Positions 42,323-52,592 of a stretch of DNA of 64,000 nt are shown piece by piece; the first letter of the stretch is position 1, and each line of letters opens with the position of its first letter. A program made the position numbers and the translations under genes. The notes beneath the pieces are model-generated. The model searched no databases. It saw only the letters and a program-made list of their open reading frames with translations, and was not told where the DNA came from. Source of the DNA: Paenibacillus monticola (GTDB lineage Bacteria; Bacillota; Bacilli; Paenibacillales; Paenibacillaceae); contig NZ_WJXB01000003.1 of assembly GCF_009664975.1 (NCBI RefSeq), positions 372,001 through 436,000 of the forward strand, written 5' to 3'.

Positions 42323-44050
42323 TTACCCTACAGCAGCTTTGCTGGCTTCGGCCAGATTGAGCATTTCCTGTGCGTGATGCAGCGTTTTTTCGGTAATTTC
42401 CACGCCGCCCAGCATCCGAGCCATTTCCTTTATCCGACCTTCATCGGTCAAGGATTCCACCTCAGTCATGGTGCGTCCATCTTCAACTTTTTTACGAATT
42501 AAGTACTGATGATCGGCCATACAAGCCACTTGTGGCAGATGGGTAATGGAGAAAACCTGGCATGTTGAGGACAACTTATACAGCTTATCCGCAATGGACT
42601 GGGCAGCACGTCCACTCACCCCGGTATCCACTTCATCAAAGATGAGTACAGGAATGGCATCATGACGTGCAAAAATGCTCTTCATCGCCAGCATGATCCG
42701 AGACAACTCGCCGCCTGAGGCGATTTTGCCCAGAGGTCTCAGCGGTTCACCCGGGTTAGGGGAGATCATGAATTCAGCACTGTCTATCCCCTGTCTGGTC
42801 AGACGGATACGCCGATCCTGATACTCGACACCACGCGGGTCCTCCAGCGTCTCCAGTTTGACCTGTAGCGACGTTCTTTCCATCTGCAGGTCTTTAAGCT
42901 CACCCTCAACCTGAACCGCCAAATCAGTCGCACAATGCTGTCTCGCGGCACTGAGTGCTTCCGCTGCTTCCATTAAGTGCGATAACAATCCATTCCGTTT
43001 GACGGTTAATTTCTCAAGATATTCGTCTTTATTCTCCAACAGATCAGTTTCACGATAAATTTGTTCATAATAAGCCAAGATTTGCTCCACGCTTTCCCCA
43101 TATTTACGGCGCAGGCCGGAGATCAGATGAAGCCGGTTCTCGATGTCTTCGAGACGCTGTGGATTAAACTCAATATCCTCACGGTAATCACGCAGCTGGA
43201 AAGAAGCATCCTCCAACTGATAATAAGCAGATTGCAGCTGCTCGAGCACAGCTTTTAACCCTTTTTCATCATAACGGACCGCATCCTCAAGCTTGGAAAT
43301 GACATTGTTGATGGACTCCAGACCCTGATTGTCATACAAAAGCTCATAGGCACCGGTTACGGAATCCATCATCTTCTCGCTGTGGGATAGTTTGACCCTT
43401 TCTTCGGAAAGTAATTCATCCTCTCCCGCAATTAAACCAGCAGATGAAATCTCCTCAAGCTGAAAGCGATACAAATCCAGCATTTGGTAGCCCTTTTGAC
43501 TGGATTCCTGCAGCTCGCGCAGTTCTTTCTCCACCTTGGCAAAAGCTGAGTATCTCTCTTGATAGACGACTTTAAGCGGACTGATCAAGCCTTCTCCATA
43601 CGTATCAAGCAATCCCAAATGTGTCTCTGCCTTCAGCAGATTCTGATGCTCATGCTGTCCATGAATATTGACTAGCTGTTCACCAATTTCCCGCAGCATG
43701 CTTAGATTAACCAATTGTCCGTTTACACGTGAAGCGCTTTTGCCCTGTGAAGTGATTTCGCGTCGTATCACCAGATGCTCCTCTTGCTGTGCCCGGATGC
43801 CCAGACGCTCCAGTGTCTCCCATACAGGATGACCGTCAGGCAGACTGAAGAGCGCTTCCATCTCTGCCTTTTCACAACCGTAACGAATGGAATCCGCGGA
43901 GCCACGCCCTCCGGCAATGAGTCCAAGCGCATCAATGATTATTGATTTACCAGCACCTGTCTCCCCCGTAAGCACATGAAATCCAGGATAGAAATGTACA
44001 TCCACTGCCTCAACAACGGCAAGATTGCGAATTGACAAGGTTTCTAACAC
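42323..44050 (-). CDS. recN: DNA repair protein RecN
   Basis: 575 aa SMC-like ATPase: N-terminal Walker A (HVLTGETGAGKSIIIDALGLI), long coiled-coil (about 155-360), C-terminal signature and Walker B (LGKIASGGELSRIMLAMK, PVLIFDEVDTGVSGRAAQ). Early responder at double-strand breaks. GTG at 44050, giving VLETLSIRNLAVVEA, is placed by AGGAGG inside the dispersed leader element immediately upstream. Confidence 0.97.
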   Translation of the reverse strand: MLETLSIRNLAVVEAVDVHFYPGFHVLTGETGAGKSIIIDALGLIAGGRGSADSIRYGCEKAEMEALFSLPDGHPVWETLERLGIRAQQEEHLVIRREITSQGKSASRVNGQLVNLSMLREIGEQLVNIHGQHEHQNLLKAETHLGLLDTYGEGLISPLKVVYQERYSAFAKVEKELRELQESSQKGYQMLDLYRFQLEEISSAGLIAGEDELLSEERVKLSHSEKMMDSVTGAYELLYDNQGLESINNVISKLEDAVRYDEKGLKAVLEQLQSAYYQLEDASFQLRDYREDIEFNPQRLEDIENRLHLISGLRRKYGESVEQILAYYEQIYRETDLLENKDEYLEKLTVKRNGLLSHLMEAAEALSAARQHCATDLAVQVEGELKDLQMERTSLQVKLETLEDPRGVEYQDRRIRLTRQGIDSAEFMISPNPGEPLRPLGKIASGGELSRIMLAMKSIFARHDAIPVLIFDEVDTGVSGRAAQSIADKLYKLSSTCQVFSITHLPQVACMADHQYLIRKKVEDGRTMTEVESLTDEGRIKEMARMLGGVEITEKTLHHAQEMLNLAEASKAAVG

Positions 44051-44059
44051 TAATAGAGC

Positions 44060-44268
44060 ACCTCCTAAAAGTTTTATGGAGCTATCACTCCATAGATTTA
44101 CTTCGCAATAAAACTCGCTTCGAAAGCATACGCTAAGTTTTGATAGCATAAGCTTCTTGAACGCACTTCGTACAAAACTACTTCGAAAGCATACGCTTAG
44201 TTTTGTGGAGCCTTAACTCCACTGATTTACTTCGCAATAAAACTCGCTTCGAAAGCATACGCTTAGTT
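44060..44268 (-). repeat. Dispersed leader element, tandem copies between argR and recN
   Basis: One full copy (44060-44143) ends in TTTTAGGAGG, the recN ribosome-binding site. A second copy (44177-44268) lacks the Shine-Dalgarno end but repeats ACTTCGCAATAAAACTCGC and TTCGAAAGCATACGCTTAG. Each holds a hairpin: ATGGAG-TGATAG-CTCCAT and GTGGAG-TTAAGG-CTCCAC. The block fills the whole argR-recN gap. Confidence 0.85.
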
Positions 44269-44269
44269 G

Positions 44270-44719
44270 TTAGGATATGTATCCCATGATTTGCGCAATT
44301 ACATTCTTGCTGTCTTCTGGCTGGCGGCAGATAATGAGGATGGTATCATCACCTGAAATGGTACCCATAATTTGCGGCCAGTTAATATTGTCAATCAGAG
44401 CCGCCACGGAGTTAGCCGTTCCCGGCAAACATTTCATAACAACCAAGTTGGCGGAGAAATCAATTTGCACAAAATTATCAACCAGTACCCGCTTCAGTTT
44501 CTGGGTAGGATTGTAACGCTGATCGGTTGGAAGTGAATATTTATATCTTCCATCATCCATCGGAACCTTAATTAGCAAAAGCTCCTTAATATCACGTGAG
44601 ACTGTAGCCTGAGTGACCTGAAATCCAGATTCACGTAATGTCTCCACTAGCTCGTCCTGTGTCTCGATATCCTTATGCGTAATAATTTCGCGAATCTTAA
44701 TATGTCTTTGTCCCTTCAT
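44270..44719 (-). CDS. argR: Arginine repressor
   Basis: 149 aa ArgR/AhrC: N-terminal winged helix ([39 protein letters not shown]) and C-terminal hexamerisation/arginine-binding domain ([35 protein letters not shown]). Regulates arginine biosynthesis and catabolism. Located between tlyA and recN as in B. subtilis. Confidence 0.96.
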   Translation of the reverse strand: MKGQRHIKIREIITHKDIETQDELVETLRESGFQVTQATVSRDIKELLLIKVPMDDGRYKYSLPTDQRYNPTQKLKRVLVDNFVQIDFSANLVVMKCLPGTANSVAALIDNINWPQIMGTISGDDTILIICRQPEDSKNVIAQIMGYIS

Positions 44720-44748
44720 TGGTGCCTCCCGTATTTAAAAGATTAACT

Positions 44749-45228
44749 TTAATTCGATTCTCCATCGTCTTTACCTAGCTTAATAACTTGAATAGCTGCA
44801 GTCGCAACATTAACATATAACACGCCGCTACAGTCCGGATAGATCAGCAGATAAGGCAGCAAGGTATCGCGTAATCCACTGCCAGTAAGATCCAGCGGCT
44901 TACGTGTCCGGGCCAGCATCACCAAATAGAACGAGCCCTCTTCTTTGGTGGCAACATAATCAATAAACAGGCGGCTGTACAGCGATAACCCGTCAACCTT
45001 AAAGGACAACGGAATTTTCAGTTTGCCACCAATGATCTCGTACCCTGCCCCCTCCAGCAGATCTATAGACGGATGAGGGAGAATCACTTTATTGAGGGGG
45101 ATTTTATCCTTCATAAAGGAACGCGGAGAGCTCTGCAGCCATATATAGATCCGGTACAGTATAAATATAGCTAATGCTACCCCAATTAACCCCATAACAA
45201 CCTTATCAGAGTTTTCCGCCACTTCCAT
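44749..45228 (-). CDS. Hypothetical membrane-anchored protein
   Basis: 159 aa with one N-terminal transmembrane helix (VVMGLIGVALAIFILYRIYIWL) and a soluble domain (KIPLNKVILPHPSIDLLEGAGYEIIGG...FIDYVATKEEGSFYLVMLARTRKP). No family recognised. It lies between tlyA and argR, where B. subtilis has no gene, in the same orientation. GTG at 45231 or ATG at 45228 may start it; the ribosome-binding site is weak. Confidence 0.65.
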   Translation of the reverse strand: MEVAENSDKVVMGLIGVALAIFILYRIYIWLQSSPRSFMKDKIPLNKVILPHPSIDLLEGAGYEIIGGKLKIPLSFKVDGLSLYSRLFIDYVATKEEGSFYLVMLARTRKPLDLTGSGLRDTLLPYLLIYPDCSGVLYVNVATAAIQVIKLGKDDGESN

Positions 45229-45308
45229 CACCTCGGTGATTTATTCGCGTGAGACCTGGTAAAATCCTGCTTACCCACGAATTCTGCAGCCCTTCTAGCA
45301 AAAGAAAC

Positions 45309-46211
45309 TCATCGCTTAGATGAGTTTCCATGAGTTGTATTGACACTGAAGGTTGAAGTGGCTTCTTTGATGACTTCGTCAGCAAGTGAGGCAAAGTTAG
45401 GCAAAGTTGATGCTGGTGAGGAGTCCTCCGCATGTATCGTTCCTTCTTCATTTAGAACTTCTTTTTCCGGCAGCAATGTCCAGTGAGCCAGAAACTCAAT
45501 GTTGCCCTCTCCACCGGTAATCGGCGAAAAGGTAAGACCCTTAAGAATATAGCCCAAGTCCGCAGCCATAGTCAGTACTTTAATAAGCACCTCTTTGTGA
45601 ACCGCCGAATCACGAATTACGCCGGATTTACCGACTTTCTCACGTCCTGCCTCGAATTGTGGCTTGATTAAGGCAGCAATATCTGCCGGACGCTGCAACA
45701 GCGCCATCAGCGGAGGAAGAATAATCTTTAGCGATATAAAGGATACATCAATACTGGCAAAGTCCGGTACTGGCCCCTTAATATCAGGAGGTGTCATATA
45801 ACGAAAATTCGTACGCTCCATTACCGTAACCCGCTCATCATTGCGCAGCGACCAGTCGAGCTGATTATAGCCAACATCAATCGCATACACATGGCTTACT
45901 CCATTCTGAAGTGCACAGTCCGTAAACCCTCCTGTAGAAGAGCCAATGTCCAGCATGTTACGCCCCTGCAAATCAATACCGAATTGACGGAGCGCCTTCT
46001 CCAGTTTCAGTCCGCCACGGCTGACGTAAGGATGCACAGAACCCTTTACTTTCAGGGTTGCTTCTCGGGATACCTTCATCCCCGGTTTCTCGATCCGCTC
46101 TTCATTTGCGAGAACAAGTCCTGCCATAATAGCGGCTTTGGCTCGTTCACGGCTCTCATAAAAACCCTGCTCTACAAGCAATACATCTATCCGTTCTTTG
46201 CGGTGTTCCAT
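45309..46211 (-). CDS. tlyA: TlyA family 16S/23S rRNA methyltransferase (YqxC)
   Basis: 300 aa: N-terminal S4 RNA-binding domain (RIDVLLVEQGFYESRERAKAAIMAGLVLANE), RrmJ-type methyltransferase domain (LDIGSSTGGFTDCALQNG, AIDVGYNQLDW, ASIDVSFISL, IKPQFEAGRE). A roughly 40-residue Ser/Thr-rich C-terminal tail is added. ATG at 46211 is 6 nt past AGGAG. The operon dxs-tlyA-argR-recN is conserved. Confidence 0.93.
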   Translation of the reverse strand: MEHRKERIDVLLVEQGFYESRERAKAAIMAGLVLANEERIEKPGMKVSREATLKVKGSVHPYVSRGGLKLEKALRQFGIDLQGRNMLDIGSSTGGFTDCALQNGVSHVYAIDVGYNQLDWSLRNDERVTVMERTNFRYMTPPDIKGPVPDFASIDVSFISLKIILPPLMALLQRPADIAALIKPQFEAGREKVGKSGVIRDSAVHKEVLIKVLTMAADLGYILKGLTFSPITGGEGNIEFLAHWTLLPEKEVLNEEGTIHAEDSSPASTLPNFASLADEVIKEATSTFSVNTTHGNSSKR

Positions 46212-46315
46212 GGTCATCTCCTGATTTACTTATCCTTATATTTCTCGAAGGAACGGGTACCGCCCATAAAAGGACAGCGAAATCGTTTCTTCTTGGTGGG
46301 TTAACGTTCTTCCGC

Positions 46316-48220
46316 TTAGGAAGATGAAGTCGTCTTATATGAATAAGTGCTTAAAGTTATCATTGACTTGATCCGTCCACACACCGCTTCAACGGTAAGT
46401 CCCGTTTCTTGGCGTTGCTCCTTGATGGAGCCATGCTCCACAAATAGATCAGGCACCCCCATCAGATGCACCCGAGTGTCGTAAATCTCATGCTCAGCAT
46501 AGAATTCCAGCACAGCACTGCCCAAACTTCCTGCCTGGCTTGCTTCCTCTAGCACAATCATTCCGGTATTTGCCCGCGCCAGATCAAGCAGCATGGAGCT
46601 GTCTAGTGGCTTAAGGAAACGAGCGTTTACCACCCCAACCTGAATACCTTCACGCTTCAATACCTCTGCCGCTTCTTCGGCTACTTGAACCATCGGGCCG
46701 CAGGCTAAAATGGCATATTCGTCGCCAGGTCGCAGCCGTTCCCATGATCCAATCGGCAACACCCGCAGTTCGGCATCCATTGCTACACCAGTTCCATTGG
46801 TACGCGCATAGCGGTAGGCAATCGGTCCATCATTATATTCTAACGCCGTCTTCATCATATGGCGCAGTTCATTCTCGTCCTTCGGCATCATCATGACCAT
46901 ATTTGGAATATGACGCATAAAGGCAATATCATAGACACCCTGATGTGTCTCACCATCAGCACCGACAAAACCAGCACGGTCAATAGCGAACATAACATTA
47001 GCATTATGACGGCAAATATCATGTACGATCTGATCATACGCACGCTGCATAAAGGTAGAATACACAGCAAATACCGGTTTCATACCCTCAAGAGCCAATG
47101 CTGCACAAAGGGTCGCGGCATGCTGCTCGGCAATTCCTACATCAATCATCCGGTCCGGAAATTCTTTGGCAAACGGGAACAGCCCCGAACCACCTGGCAT
47201 CGCAGGAGTAACCGCAATAAGGCGTTTATCTTGATGCCCCAGCTCGATCAGCGTCTTGCCGAAAACCTCTGTATACATTGGATTCCCAACAGCCTGAAGC
47301 ACCTGGCCCGATTCAATTTTGTACGGAGATATCCCATGCCATTTATAAGAGTCGGCTTCTGCCGGTTTATACCCTTTACCTTTGGTGGTAAGCACATGCA
47401 CCATAACAGGACCAGCTACATTATCTGCTTGATGAAAGACTTCAATCAGCTTCTCCAGATCATGCCCGTCAACCGGTCCAAGGTAAGTAAAGCCCAGTTC
47501 CTCAAAAAGCACACCAGGTACCATCATATATTTAAGACTGTCCTTTACCCGTTCCGCGGTCTTCGCGAGTCGGCCCCCGATTGCCGGGATTTTTCTCAGC
47601 AGTCCTTCAACTTCATCTTTAGCACGCAAATAATGACGATCTGAACGGATTTTGCTCAAATAATTGTGCATTGCCCCAACGTTCGGCGCGATAGACATTT
47701 CATTGTCGTTCAGGATTACCATTAGTTTGCGCTTCTCATGTCCAATATGGTTAAGCGCTTCAAAGGCCATTCCGCCTGTAAGAGCACCATCCCCGATGAT
47801 CGCAATAACTTTATTATCTTCACCCTTTAAATCTCGCGCCAGAGCCATGCCCATAGCCGCCGAGAGGGAGGTACTGCTATGTCCAGCTTCCCAGACATCA
47901 TGCTCGCTTTCAGCACGCTTTACAAAACCACATAATCCATCATGCTTACGCAATGTATCGAAACGGTCTTTGCGGCCGGTCAGTATCTTATGAACATAGG
48001 CTTGGTGCCCTACGTCATAGATCATTTTGTCCCGAGGACTGTCATAACAGAAATGAAGGGCCAGCGTGAGCTCCACTACTCCCAGATTGGAGGCAAGATG
48101 CCCTCCTGTTACTGACAGTTTCTCGATAAGAAACCGACGGATTTCATCCGCAAGGGTCGCTAGTTCCTCGACCGACAATGATTTCAATGCTTGCGGATCA
48201 TTTATTTGTGGAAGCAGCAC
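46316..48220 (-). CDS. dxs: 1-deoxy-D-xylulose-5-phosphate synthase
   Basis: 634 aa transketolase-like: [36 protein letters not shown] motif [20 protein letters not shown]...LNDNEMSI, and the pyrimidine domain with [15 protein letters not shown]. First enzyme of the MEP isoprenoid pathway. GTG at 48220 gives [20 protein letters not shown], the family-length start. Coexpressed with ispA. Confidence 0.96.
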   Translation of the reverse strand: MLLPQINDPQALKSLSVEELATLADEIRRFLIEKLSVTGGHLASNLGVVELTLALHFCYDSPRDKMIYDVGHQAYVHKILTGRKDRFDTLRKHDGLCGFVKRAESEHDVWEAGHSSTSLSAAMGMALARDLKGEDNKVIAIIGDGALTGGMAFEALNHIGHEKRKLMVILNDNEMSIAPNVGAMHNYLSKIRSDRHYLRAKDEVEGLLRKIPAIGGRLAKTAERVKDSLKYMMVPGVLFEELGFTYLGPVDGHDLEKLIEVFHQADNVAGPVMVHVLTTKGKGYKPAEADSYKWHGISPYKIESGQVLQAVGNPMYTEVFGKTLIELGHQDKRLIAVTPAMPGGSGLFPFAKEFPDRMIDVGIAEQHAATLCAALALEGMKPVFAVYSTFMQRAYDQIVHDICRHNANVMFAIDRAGFVGADGETHQGVYDIAFMRHIPNMVMMMPKDENELRHMMKTALEYNDGPIAYRYARTNGTGVAMDAELRVLPIGSWERLRPGDEYAILACGPMVQVAEEAAEVLKREGIQVGVVNARFLKPLDSSMLLDLARANTGMIVLEEASQAGSLGSAVLEFYAEHEIYDTRVHLMGVPDLFVEHGSIKEQRQETGLTVEAVCGRIKSMITLSTYSYKTTSSS

Positions 48221-48312
48221 GTGTATTCCCCGCTTTCCTAGATGTTGTAAAATATAAATCCCATTATAACACAAACGAAAGGGCTATCGAAGTATAGCCT
48301 GTTAAGGTACAA

Positions 48313-49260
48313 TCAATGATCGCGTGCCATTAAAAAGACTGCAATCTCCAGCAGTCGTGTACTGTCCTGAAAGCCGCCTTCCAGCACAGCCTTCTGGGCT
48401 GCTTCAGTCAGACGCTTTACTTCTTCTCGCGAAGCTTCAAGACCGATAAAATACGGATAGGTTACCTTTTGCTGCTTAATATCGCTGCCTGTTTTTTTGC
48501 CAAGCTTGCCTTCGTCTCCCACCAGATCCAGAATGTCATCCTGAACCTGAAAAGCTAGTCCAATTAATGTCCCGAACTGCCGTAGAGCTTCCAACTGTTG
48601 TTCAGTCGCGCCTGCGATACGTCCACCAGCCAGTAAAGAAAAGACTATTAGATCACCCGTCTTGTGCAAATGTATATACCGCAGCTGATCGAGATCAGTG
48701 AGCCCTTGTTCGCCTTCCATATCGGCAATTTGACCCCCAACCATCCCACGCGGACCGGACATCTCGGCCAGATCCTCAATAATGGAGAGTGTACGCTCTG
48801 CAGGAATGTCGTATCGCCGCGAAGCTTGAACAACGCTATAAAAAGCATGCGTCAGAAGCGCGTCACCCGCAAGGATAGCCGTCGCTTCGCCGAATACTTT
48901 ATGGTTCGTCAGCTTGCCGCGCCGATAGTCATCATTGTCCATGGCTGGCAGATCATCATGTATCAATGAGTAGGTATGGACCATTTCAATTGCAGCAGCT
49001 ACAGGCAGAGCCGCCTCCCGGCGTCCTCCCAGTGCTTCGCAAGCAGATATAACCAGCAGCGGCCGAAGTCTTTTGCCGCCAGCCTTGAGTGAATAGTCCA
49101 TCGCCTCACGCAGATGCGCTGGTACCGCCCACTTAGCAGGCAGGGTACTGTCTAACTCACTAGCGACAAGATTACAAATCGCCGCAAAATAATCCTGAAA
49201 TGGCTGGCGCAGAGTCTCGCTAGTCGAGCTTCCTTCAAGACCCTGCTCCTTACGCCTCAT
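48313..49260 (-). CDS. ispA: Farnesyl (polyprenyl) diphosphate synthase
   Basis: 315 aa trans-prenyltransferase with first Asp-rich motif DDLPAMDND and second DDILD (FQVQDDILDLVGD), plus GGKRLRPLL. Condenses IPP with DMAPP/GPP. ATG at 49260 follows AAGGAG at 6-nt spacing and overlaps the xseB stop by 11 nt. Confidence 0.95.
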   Translation of the reverse strand: MRRKEQGLEGSSTSETLRQPFQDYFAAICNLVASELDSTLPAKWAVPAHLREAMDYSLKAGGKRLRPLLVISACEALGGRREAALPVAAAIEMVHTYSLIHDDLPAMDNDDYRRGKLTNHKVFGEATAILAGDALLTHAFYSVVQASRRYDIPAERTLSIIEDLAEMSGPRGMVGGQIADMEGEQGLTDLDQLRYIHLHKTGDLIVFSLLAGGRIAGATEQQLEALRQFGTLIGLAFQVQDDILDLVGDEGKLGKKTGSDIKQQKVTYPYFIGLEASREEVKRLTEAAQKAVLEGGFQDSTRLLEIAVFLMARDH

Positions 49261-49504
49261 CGGTATCTCCTTCCAGCCGTCCGCCGAATGGTTTCTTGCG
49301 CAACTCCCCATCCTCTAGAGTAATCATTTCGATCTTGCGCTCCACCTGCTCCAGCTTGCTGCCGCAAAGCTGCGACAGCTTCATACCCTGCTGGAATAAA
49401 TCGATGGCCTTCTCCAGGGGAACGTCGCCGTGCTCAAGCTCACGTACGATATCCTCCAGCCGGTCCATTGCTCCCTCAAAATCCAGTTCCGTTTCCTTTG
49501 CCAT
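49250..49504 (-). CDS. xseB: Exodeoxyribonuclease VII small subunit
   Basis: 84 aa, MAKETELDFEGAMDRLEDIV...PLEKAIDLFQQGMKLSQLC, classic XseB helical hairpin. Forms exonuclease VII with XseA. ATG at 49504 (spacing 12 from GGAGG) is preferred to ATG at 49516, which abuts the ribosome-binding site. It overlaps the xseA end by 29 nt. Confidence 0.94.
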   Translation of the reverse strand: MAKETELDFEGAMDRLEDIVRELEHGDVPLEKAIDLFQQGMKLSQLCGSKLEQVERKIEMITLEDGELRKKPFGGRLEGDTDEA

Positions 49505-50861
49505 CGTCTTTTGCATCCTCCTTCATTCCCCGCACTTGGCAGTCAAGTTGTCCATCATTTAGCTTTATCACGACAAGATCGCCGAGCTCGACTTCTTTCA
49601 GCGATTTGATCAAATGCTGTTCCTCTTGGTCATAGACGAGGCTGTAGCCTCTCGACATTACCTTAAGCGGGCTGAGTGCATCCAGATGGCGCATCTCCGC
49701 AACGAAGCGGGAGCGCTTGTCCTGCAGCCGTGCCTGCATCGCGCTCAACAGCTCGCGGCGCATGCCTTCGGTGCGCTGACGGGCTGCAAGCACACCATCG
49801 CGCGGGTTAAAGCGCTGCAGGCTATGCTGCAGCACCGTCTGGCGCTCCCGCGCCCGGCTGAGCCGAGCTTCGGCTGCGCCGCTAAGACGCTGGCGCAGCA
49901 TGTCCAGCCGCTGCGTGTGCTGCGTCAGGTAGCGGCGCGGCCCTACCAGCGCGAGCGAGCGCTGCAGCGACGCCAGCCGCTCGCCGCCGCGCTGGGAGCG
50001 CCGTAGCAGGCTCTGGCGCAGCCGGTTCTGCTGCTGGCGCAGCTGAGCAGCAAGCTCGCCCGCGTGCGGCACAGCCAGCTCCGCGGCCGCCGTGGGCGTT
50101 GCCGCGCGTAGGTCAGCGACGAAGTCGGCAATCGTGAAATCGGTCTCGTGGCCAACGGCCGAGATGACCGGGATGGCCGATTGATAAATCGCGCGCGCGA
50201 CCTCTTCTTCGTTGAACGCCCACAGCTCCTCAAGCGAGCCGCCGCCGCGTCCGACGATCAATACATCCGCTTCGCCCATGGCGTTAAGCGTCTTGATCGC
50301 TTTGACAATAGCAGGCGCAGCGCCCTTGCCTTGCACCAGTACGGGATAGATTACGATCGGCACCTGCGGAAACCGTCGCTGGAGCGTAATCACGATATCC
50401 CGGACTGCTGCTCCTGTCGGTGAAGTGACCACACCGATGCATTTAGGGAAACGTGGCAGCGGCCGCTTACGCTCCGCTGCGAACAGTCCCTCCTGCTCCA
50501 GCTTGCTCTTCAGTTGCTCATATGCCAGATACAGACTGCCGATCCCGTCAGGCTGCATCTGTGTCGCATAGAACTGGTATTGCCCGTCCCGTTCATAGAC
50601 AGTCACATTGCCCCTGGCAATAACCCGCGCGCCTTCCTTCGGAACAAAAGGCAGTCGCTGGTTGTGCGAAGCAAACATAATGGACTTAATTCGGCTACTC
50701 TCATCCTTGAGCGTAAAATACATATGTCCACTGCTATGATGTGTGAAATTGGATATTTCTCCACGAATCCATACGTCTGAGAGAACAACATCCGAATCCA
50801 GCTTCATGCGGATATAACCGTTAAGTTCTTTTATCGAGTAGACTTTCCGCTCTACCGCCAT
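49476..50861 (-). CDS. xseA: Exodeoxyribonuclease VII large subunit
   Basis: 461 aa: OB-fold (YSIKELNGYIRMKLDSDVVLSDVWIRGEISN in part), catalytic region (GVVTSPTGAAVRDI, DVLIVGRGGGSLEELWAFNEEEV, VGHETDFTIADFVADLRA) and a long Arg/Gln-rich coiled-coil (about 270-400). The coiled-coil portion (about 49700-50130) is conspicuously GC-rich compared with the rest of the window. Confidence 0.96.
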   Translation of the reverse strand: MAVERKVYSIKELNGYIRMKLDSDVVLSDVWIRGEISNFTHHSSGHMYFTLKDESSRIKSIMFASHNQRLPFVPKEGARVIARGNVTVYERDGQYQFYATQMQPDGIGSLYLAYEQLKSKLEQEGLFAAERKRPLPRFPKCIGVVTSPTGAAVRDIVITLQRRFPQVPIVIYPVLVQGKGAAPAIVKAIKTLNAMGEADVLIVGRGGGSLEELWAFNEEEVARAIYQSAIPVISAVGHETDFTIADFVADLRAATPTAAAELAVPHAGELAAQLRQQQNRLRQSLLRRSQRGGERLASLQRSLALVGPRRYLTQHTQRLDMLRQRLSGAAEARLSRARERQTVLQHSLQRFNPRDGVLAARQRTEGMRRELLSAMQARLQDKRSRFVAEMRHLDALSPLKVMSRGYSLVYDQEEQHLIKSLKEVELGDLVVIKLNDGQLDCQVRGMKEDAKDDGKGNGTGF

Positions 50862-50870
50862 AACTCTGAC

Positions 50871-51728
50871 CTATTCCAAGCCGCGGCGGCGCTTGGCCGC
50901 AATCAGCGTGTTGCTCATCAGCATTGTGATCGTCATCGGTCCAACTCCGCCCGGTACAGGTGTAATGTAACCGGCAACTTCCTTGGCACTTTCAAAATCA
51001 ACGTCACCAGCAAGCTTACCGTTATCCAGACGATTCATACCCACATCAATTACAACCGCGCCCGGTTTCACATAGGAGCCGTCAATGAAGTTGGCGCGTC
51101 CGATAGCTACCACCAGAATATCTGCCTGACGGCTGAGTTCAGCCATATTGGCTGTGCGGGAATGGCACATCGTTACAGTTGCATTCTCACGCTGCAACAG
51201 CAGTGATACAGGCTTTCCTACGATATTGCTGCGTCCGATGACAACCGCATGCTTGCCAGCCATCCCGGTTCCGGTGCGCTTGATCAACTCGATTACTCCC
51301 GCAGGCGTACAAGGTAGCAAACTATCCGCACCTATCATCAGATTTCCTACATTTACAGGGTGGAAGCCGTCTACGTCTTTCTCTACAGAAATAGCATTAA
51401 TCACGGCCTTCTCATCAATATGGCTAGGCAGAGGCAACTGAACGAGAATGCCATCGATATCATCCTGATTATTTAGTGTCTCTACCAGTGCCAACAGATC
51501 TTCCTGAGAAGTCGAAGCATCCAATTTGTGCACTTCTGAATAAAAGCCAAGACTGATACAGGATTTCTCCTTATTGCGAACATAGACCTGGGACCCGGGA
51601 TCTTCACCGACAAGAACGACGGCAAGGCCGGGTTTTACCCCGCGCTCTGCCAGCCCAGCAACCTCCTGGGCAATGTCGATACGAATTTCGTCGGATACTT
51701 GTTTACCACTGATGATTGCTGCTGTCAT
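50871..51728 (-). CDS. folD: Bifunctional methylenetetrahydrofolate dehydrogenase/cyclohydrolase
   Basis: 285 aa Fol[18 protein letters not shown] with the catalytic Lys, [52 protein letters not shown]. Interconverts one-carbon tetrahydrofolates. It is 9 nt upstream of xseA in the same operon. Confidence 0.97.
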   Translation of the reverse strand: MTAAIISGKQVSDEIRIDIAQEVAGLAERGVKPGLAVVLVGEDPGSQVYVRNKEKSCISLGFYSEVHKLDASTSQEDLLALVETLNNQDDIDGILVQLPLPSHIDEKAVINAISVEKDVDGFHPVNVGNLMIGADSLLPCTPAGVIELIKRTGTGMAGKHAVVIGRSNIVGKPVSLLLQRENATVTMCHSRTANMAELSRQADILVVAIGRANFIDGSYVKPGAVVIDVGMNRLDNGKLAGDVDFESAKEVAGYITPVPGGVGPMTITMLMSNTLIAAKRRRGLE

Positions 51729-51770
51729 GAAAGTCTTCTCCCCTTTTGTGTACTTAGTCTCTATGAATAT

Positions 51771-52223
51771 TTAAGGACGATCCGCTTTGATGGTATCCAA
51801 TTCCTGAATCATCTTACCAAGCACGCCGTTCACAAATTTACCGGAATCCTCAGTACCGAAATGCTTCGCTAAATCGATAGCTTCATTTACGGCTACCTTA
51901 GCCGGCACGTCATTTGAAAATACCATTTCAAAGGTGGCCAAGCGTAAAATTTGGCGATCGACCCGTGATAGGCGGCTCATTTGCCAGCCCTTCAAATAAT
52001 GTTCAAGCAATTCATCGATGGCTACTTTGTGTTCCCAGACCCCATTTACATGCTCAACTACATAATGCTTCAGCTGAATTTCATCAGTAATGACACGCTC
52101 AGTCTCATTTTCCTCAGAAGCTTCCTCCAGCAGCATTTCTACCGCATCCGCACTTTCCACTTCATTCATTTCCATCTGATACAGGCTTTGGACAATAATC
52201 TCTCTTGCTATACGTCTTTTCAT
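51771..52223 (-). CDS. nusB: Transcription antitermination factor NusB
   Basis: 150 aa all-helical NusB fold: MKRRIAREIIVQSLYQMEMN, SRVDRQILRLATFEMVF, VPAKVAVNEAIDLAKHFGTEDSGKFVNGVLGKM. Binds boxA RNA with NusE for rRNA antitermination. AGGAGGAA precedes the ATG. First gene of nusB-folD-xseA-xseB-ispA-dxs. Confidence 0.97.
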   Translation of the reverse strand: MKRRIAREIIVQSLYQMEMNEVESADAVEMLLEEASEENETERVITDEIQLKHYVVEHVNGVWEHKVAIDELLEHYLKGWQMSRLSRVDRQILRLATFEMVFSNDVPAKVAVNEAIDLAKHFGTEDSGKFVNGVLGKMIQELDTIKADRP

Positions 52224-52590
52224 GTGTTCCTCCTACAATCTTATATCGCATTAAAATGTTGCCATTGAACCGCCGACTCAACTAGGGATAACTCATTATC
52301 AAAAGTACCGCTCTCAAAAGCTCATGTGATTACAATTAAAATATTAATTGTATTTCGCACAATTAAAAATCAGGAAAAGGCTTATGTAGTCTTGATTCCC
52401 GAGTTTAATTGTAAGAAATACGCTTCACACCCATTTAACATGTATTTCTGCTTCTAATTCGGCTCTTGTCAGCAAATTTCCCGAATCCGGACGAACCTAA
52501 ACGTAAATAAAAAACCGCACAGCCTTCTTCCCGAGGCAACTAGCAACACAAACTTATACTTCCTGCTCCGGGAGTAAGACTATTTGCGGT
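52224..52590. other. Intergenic stretch between nusB and the DUF2273 gene
   Basis: No credible gene. It contains AT-rich direct/inverted TTAATTGTA/TACAATTAA motifs near 52330-52415, probably the promoter area for nusB, and at its right end a terminator for the 52591 gene. Confidence 0.5.
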
Positions 52591-52592
52591 TC
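52509..52592 (-). terminator. Terminator of the asp23-amaP-DUF2273 cluster
   Basis: On the minus strand AACCGCA near 52590 pairs with TGTGCGGTT ending in TTTTTTATTT. The long loop contains a further CTCCCG/CGGGA pairing. Confidence 0.55.

Noticed and set aside
44060..44268. Repeat block considered as a CRISPR-like array
   Set aside because: Only two or three irregular copies, no uniform spacers and no cas genes; better explained as the dispersed leader element.
46859..47644. 261-codon plus-strand open frame
   Set aside because: Entirely antisense to dxs, with no ribosome-binding site and a composition typical of a reverse-frame shadow.
49700..50130. GC-rich stretch considered as foreign DNA
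   Set aside because: It encodes the Arg/Gln/Ala-rich coiled-coil of XseA, and amino acid composition explains the GC content.
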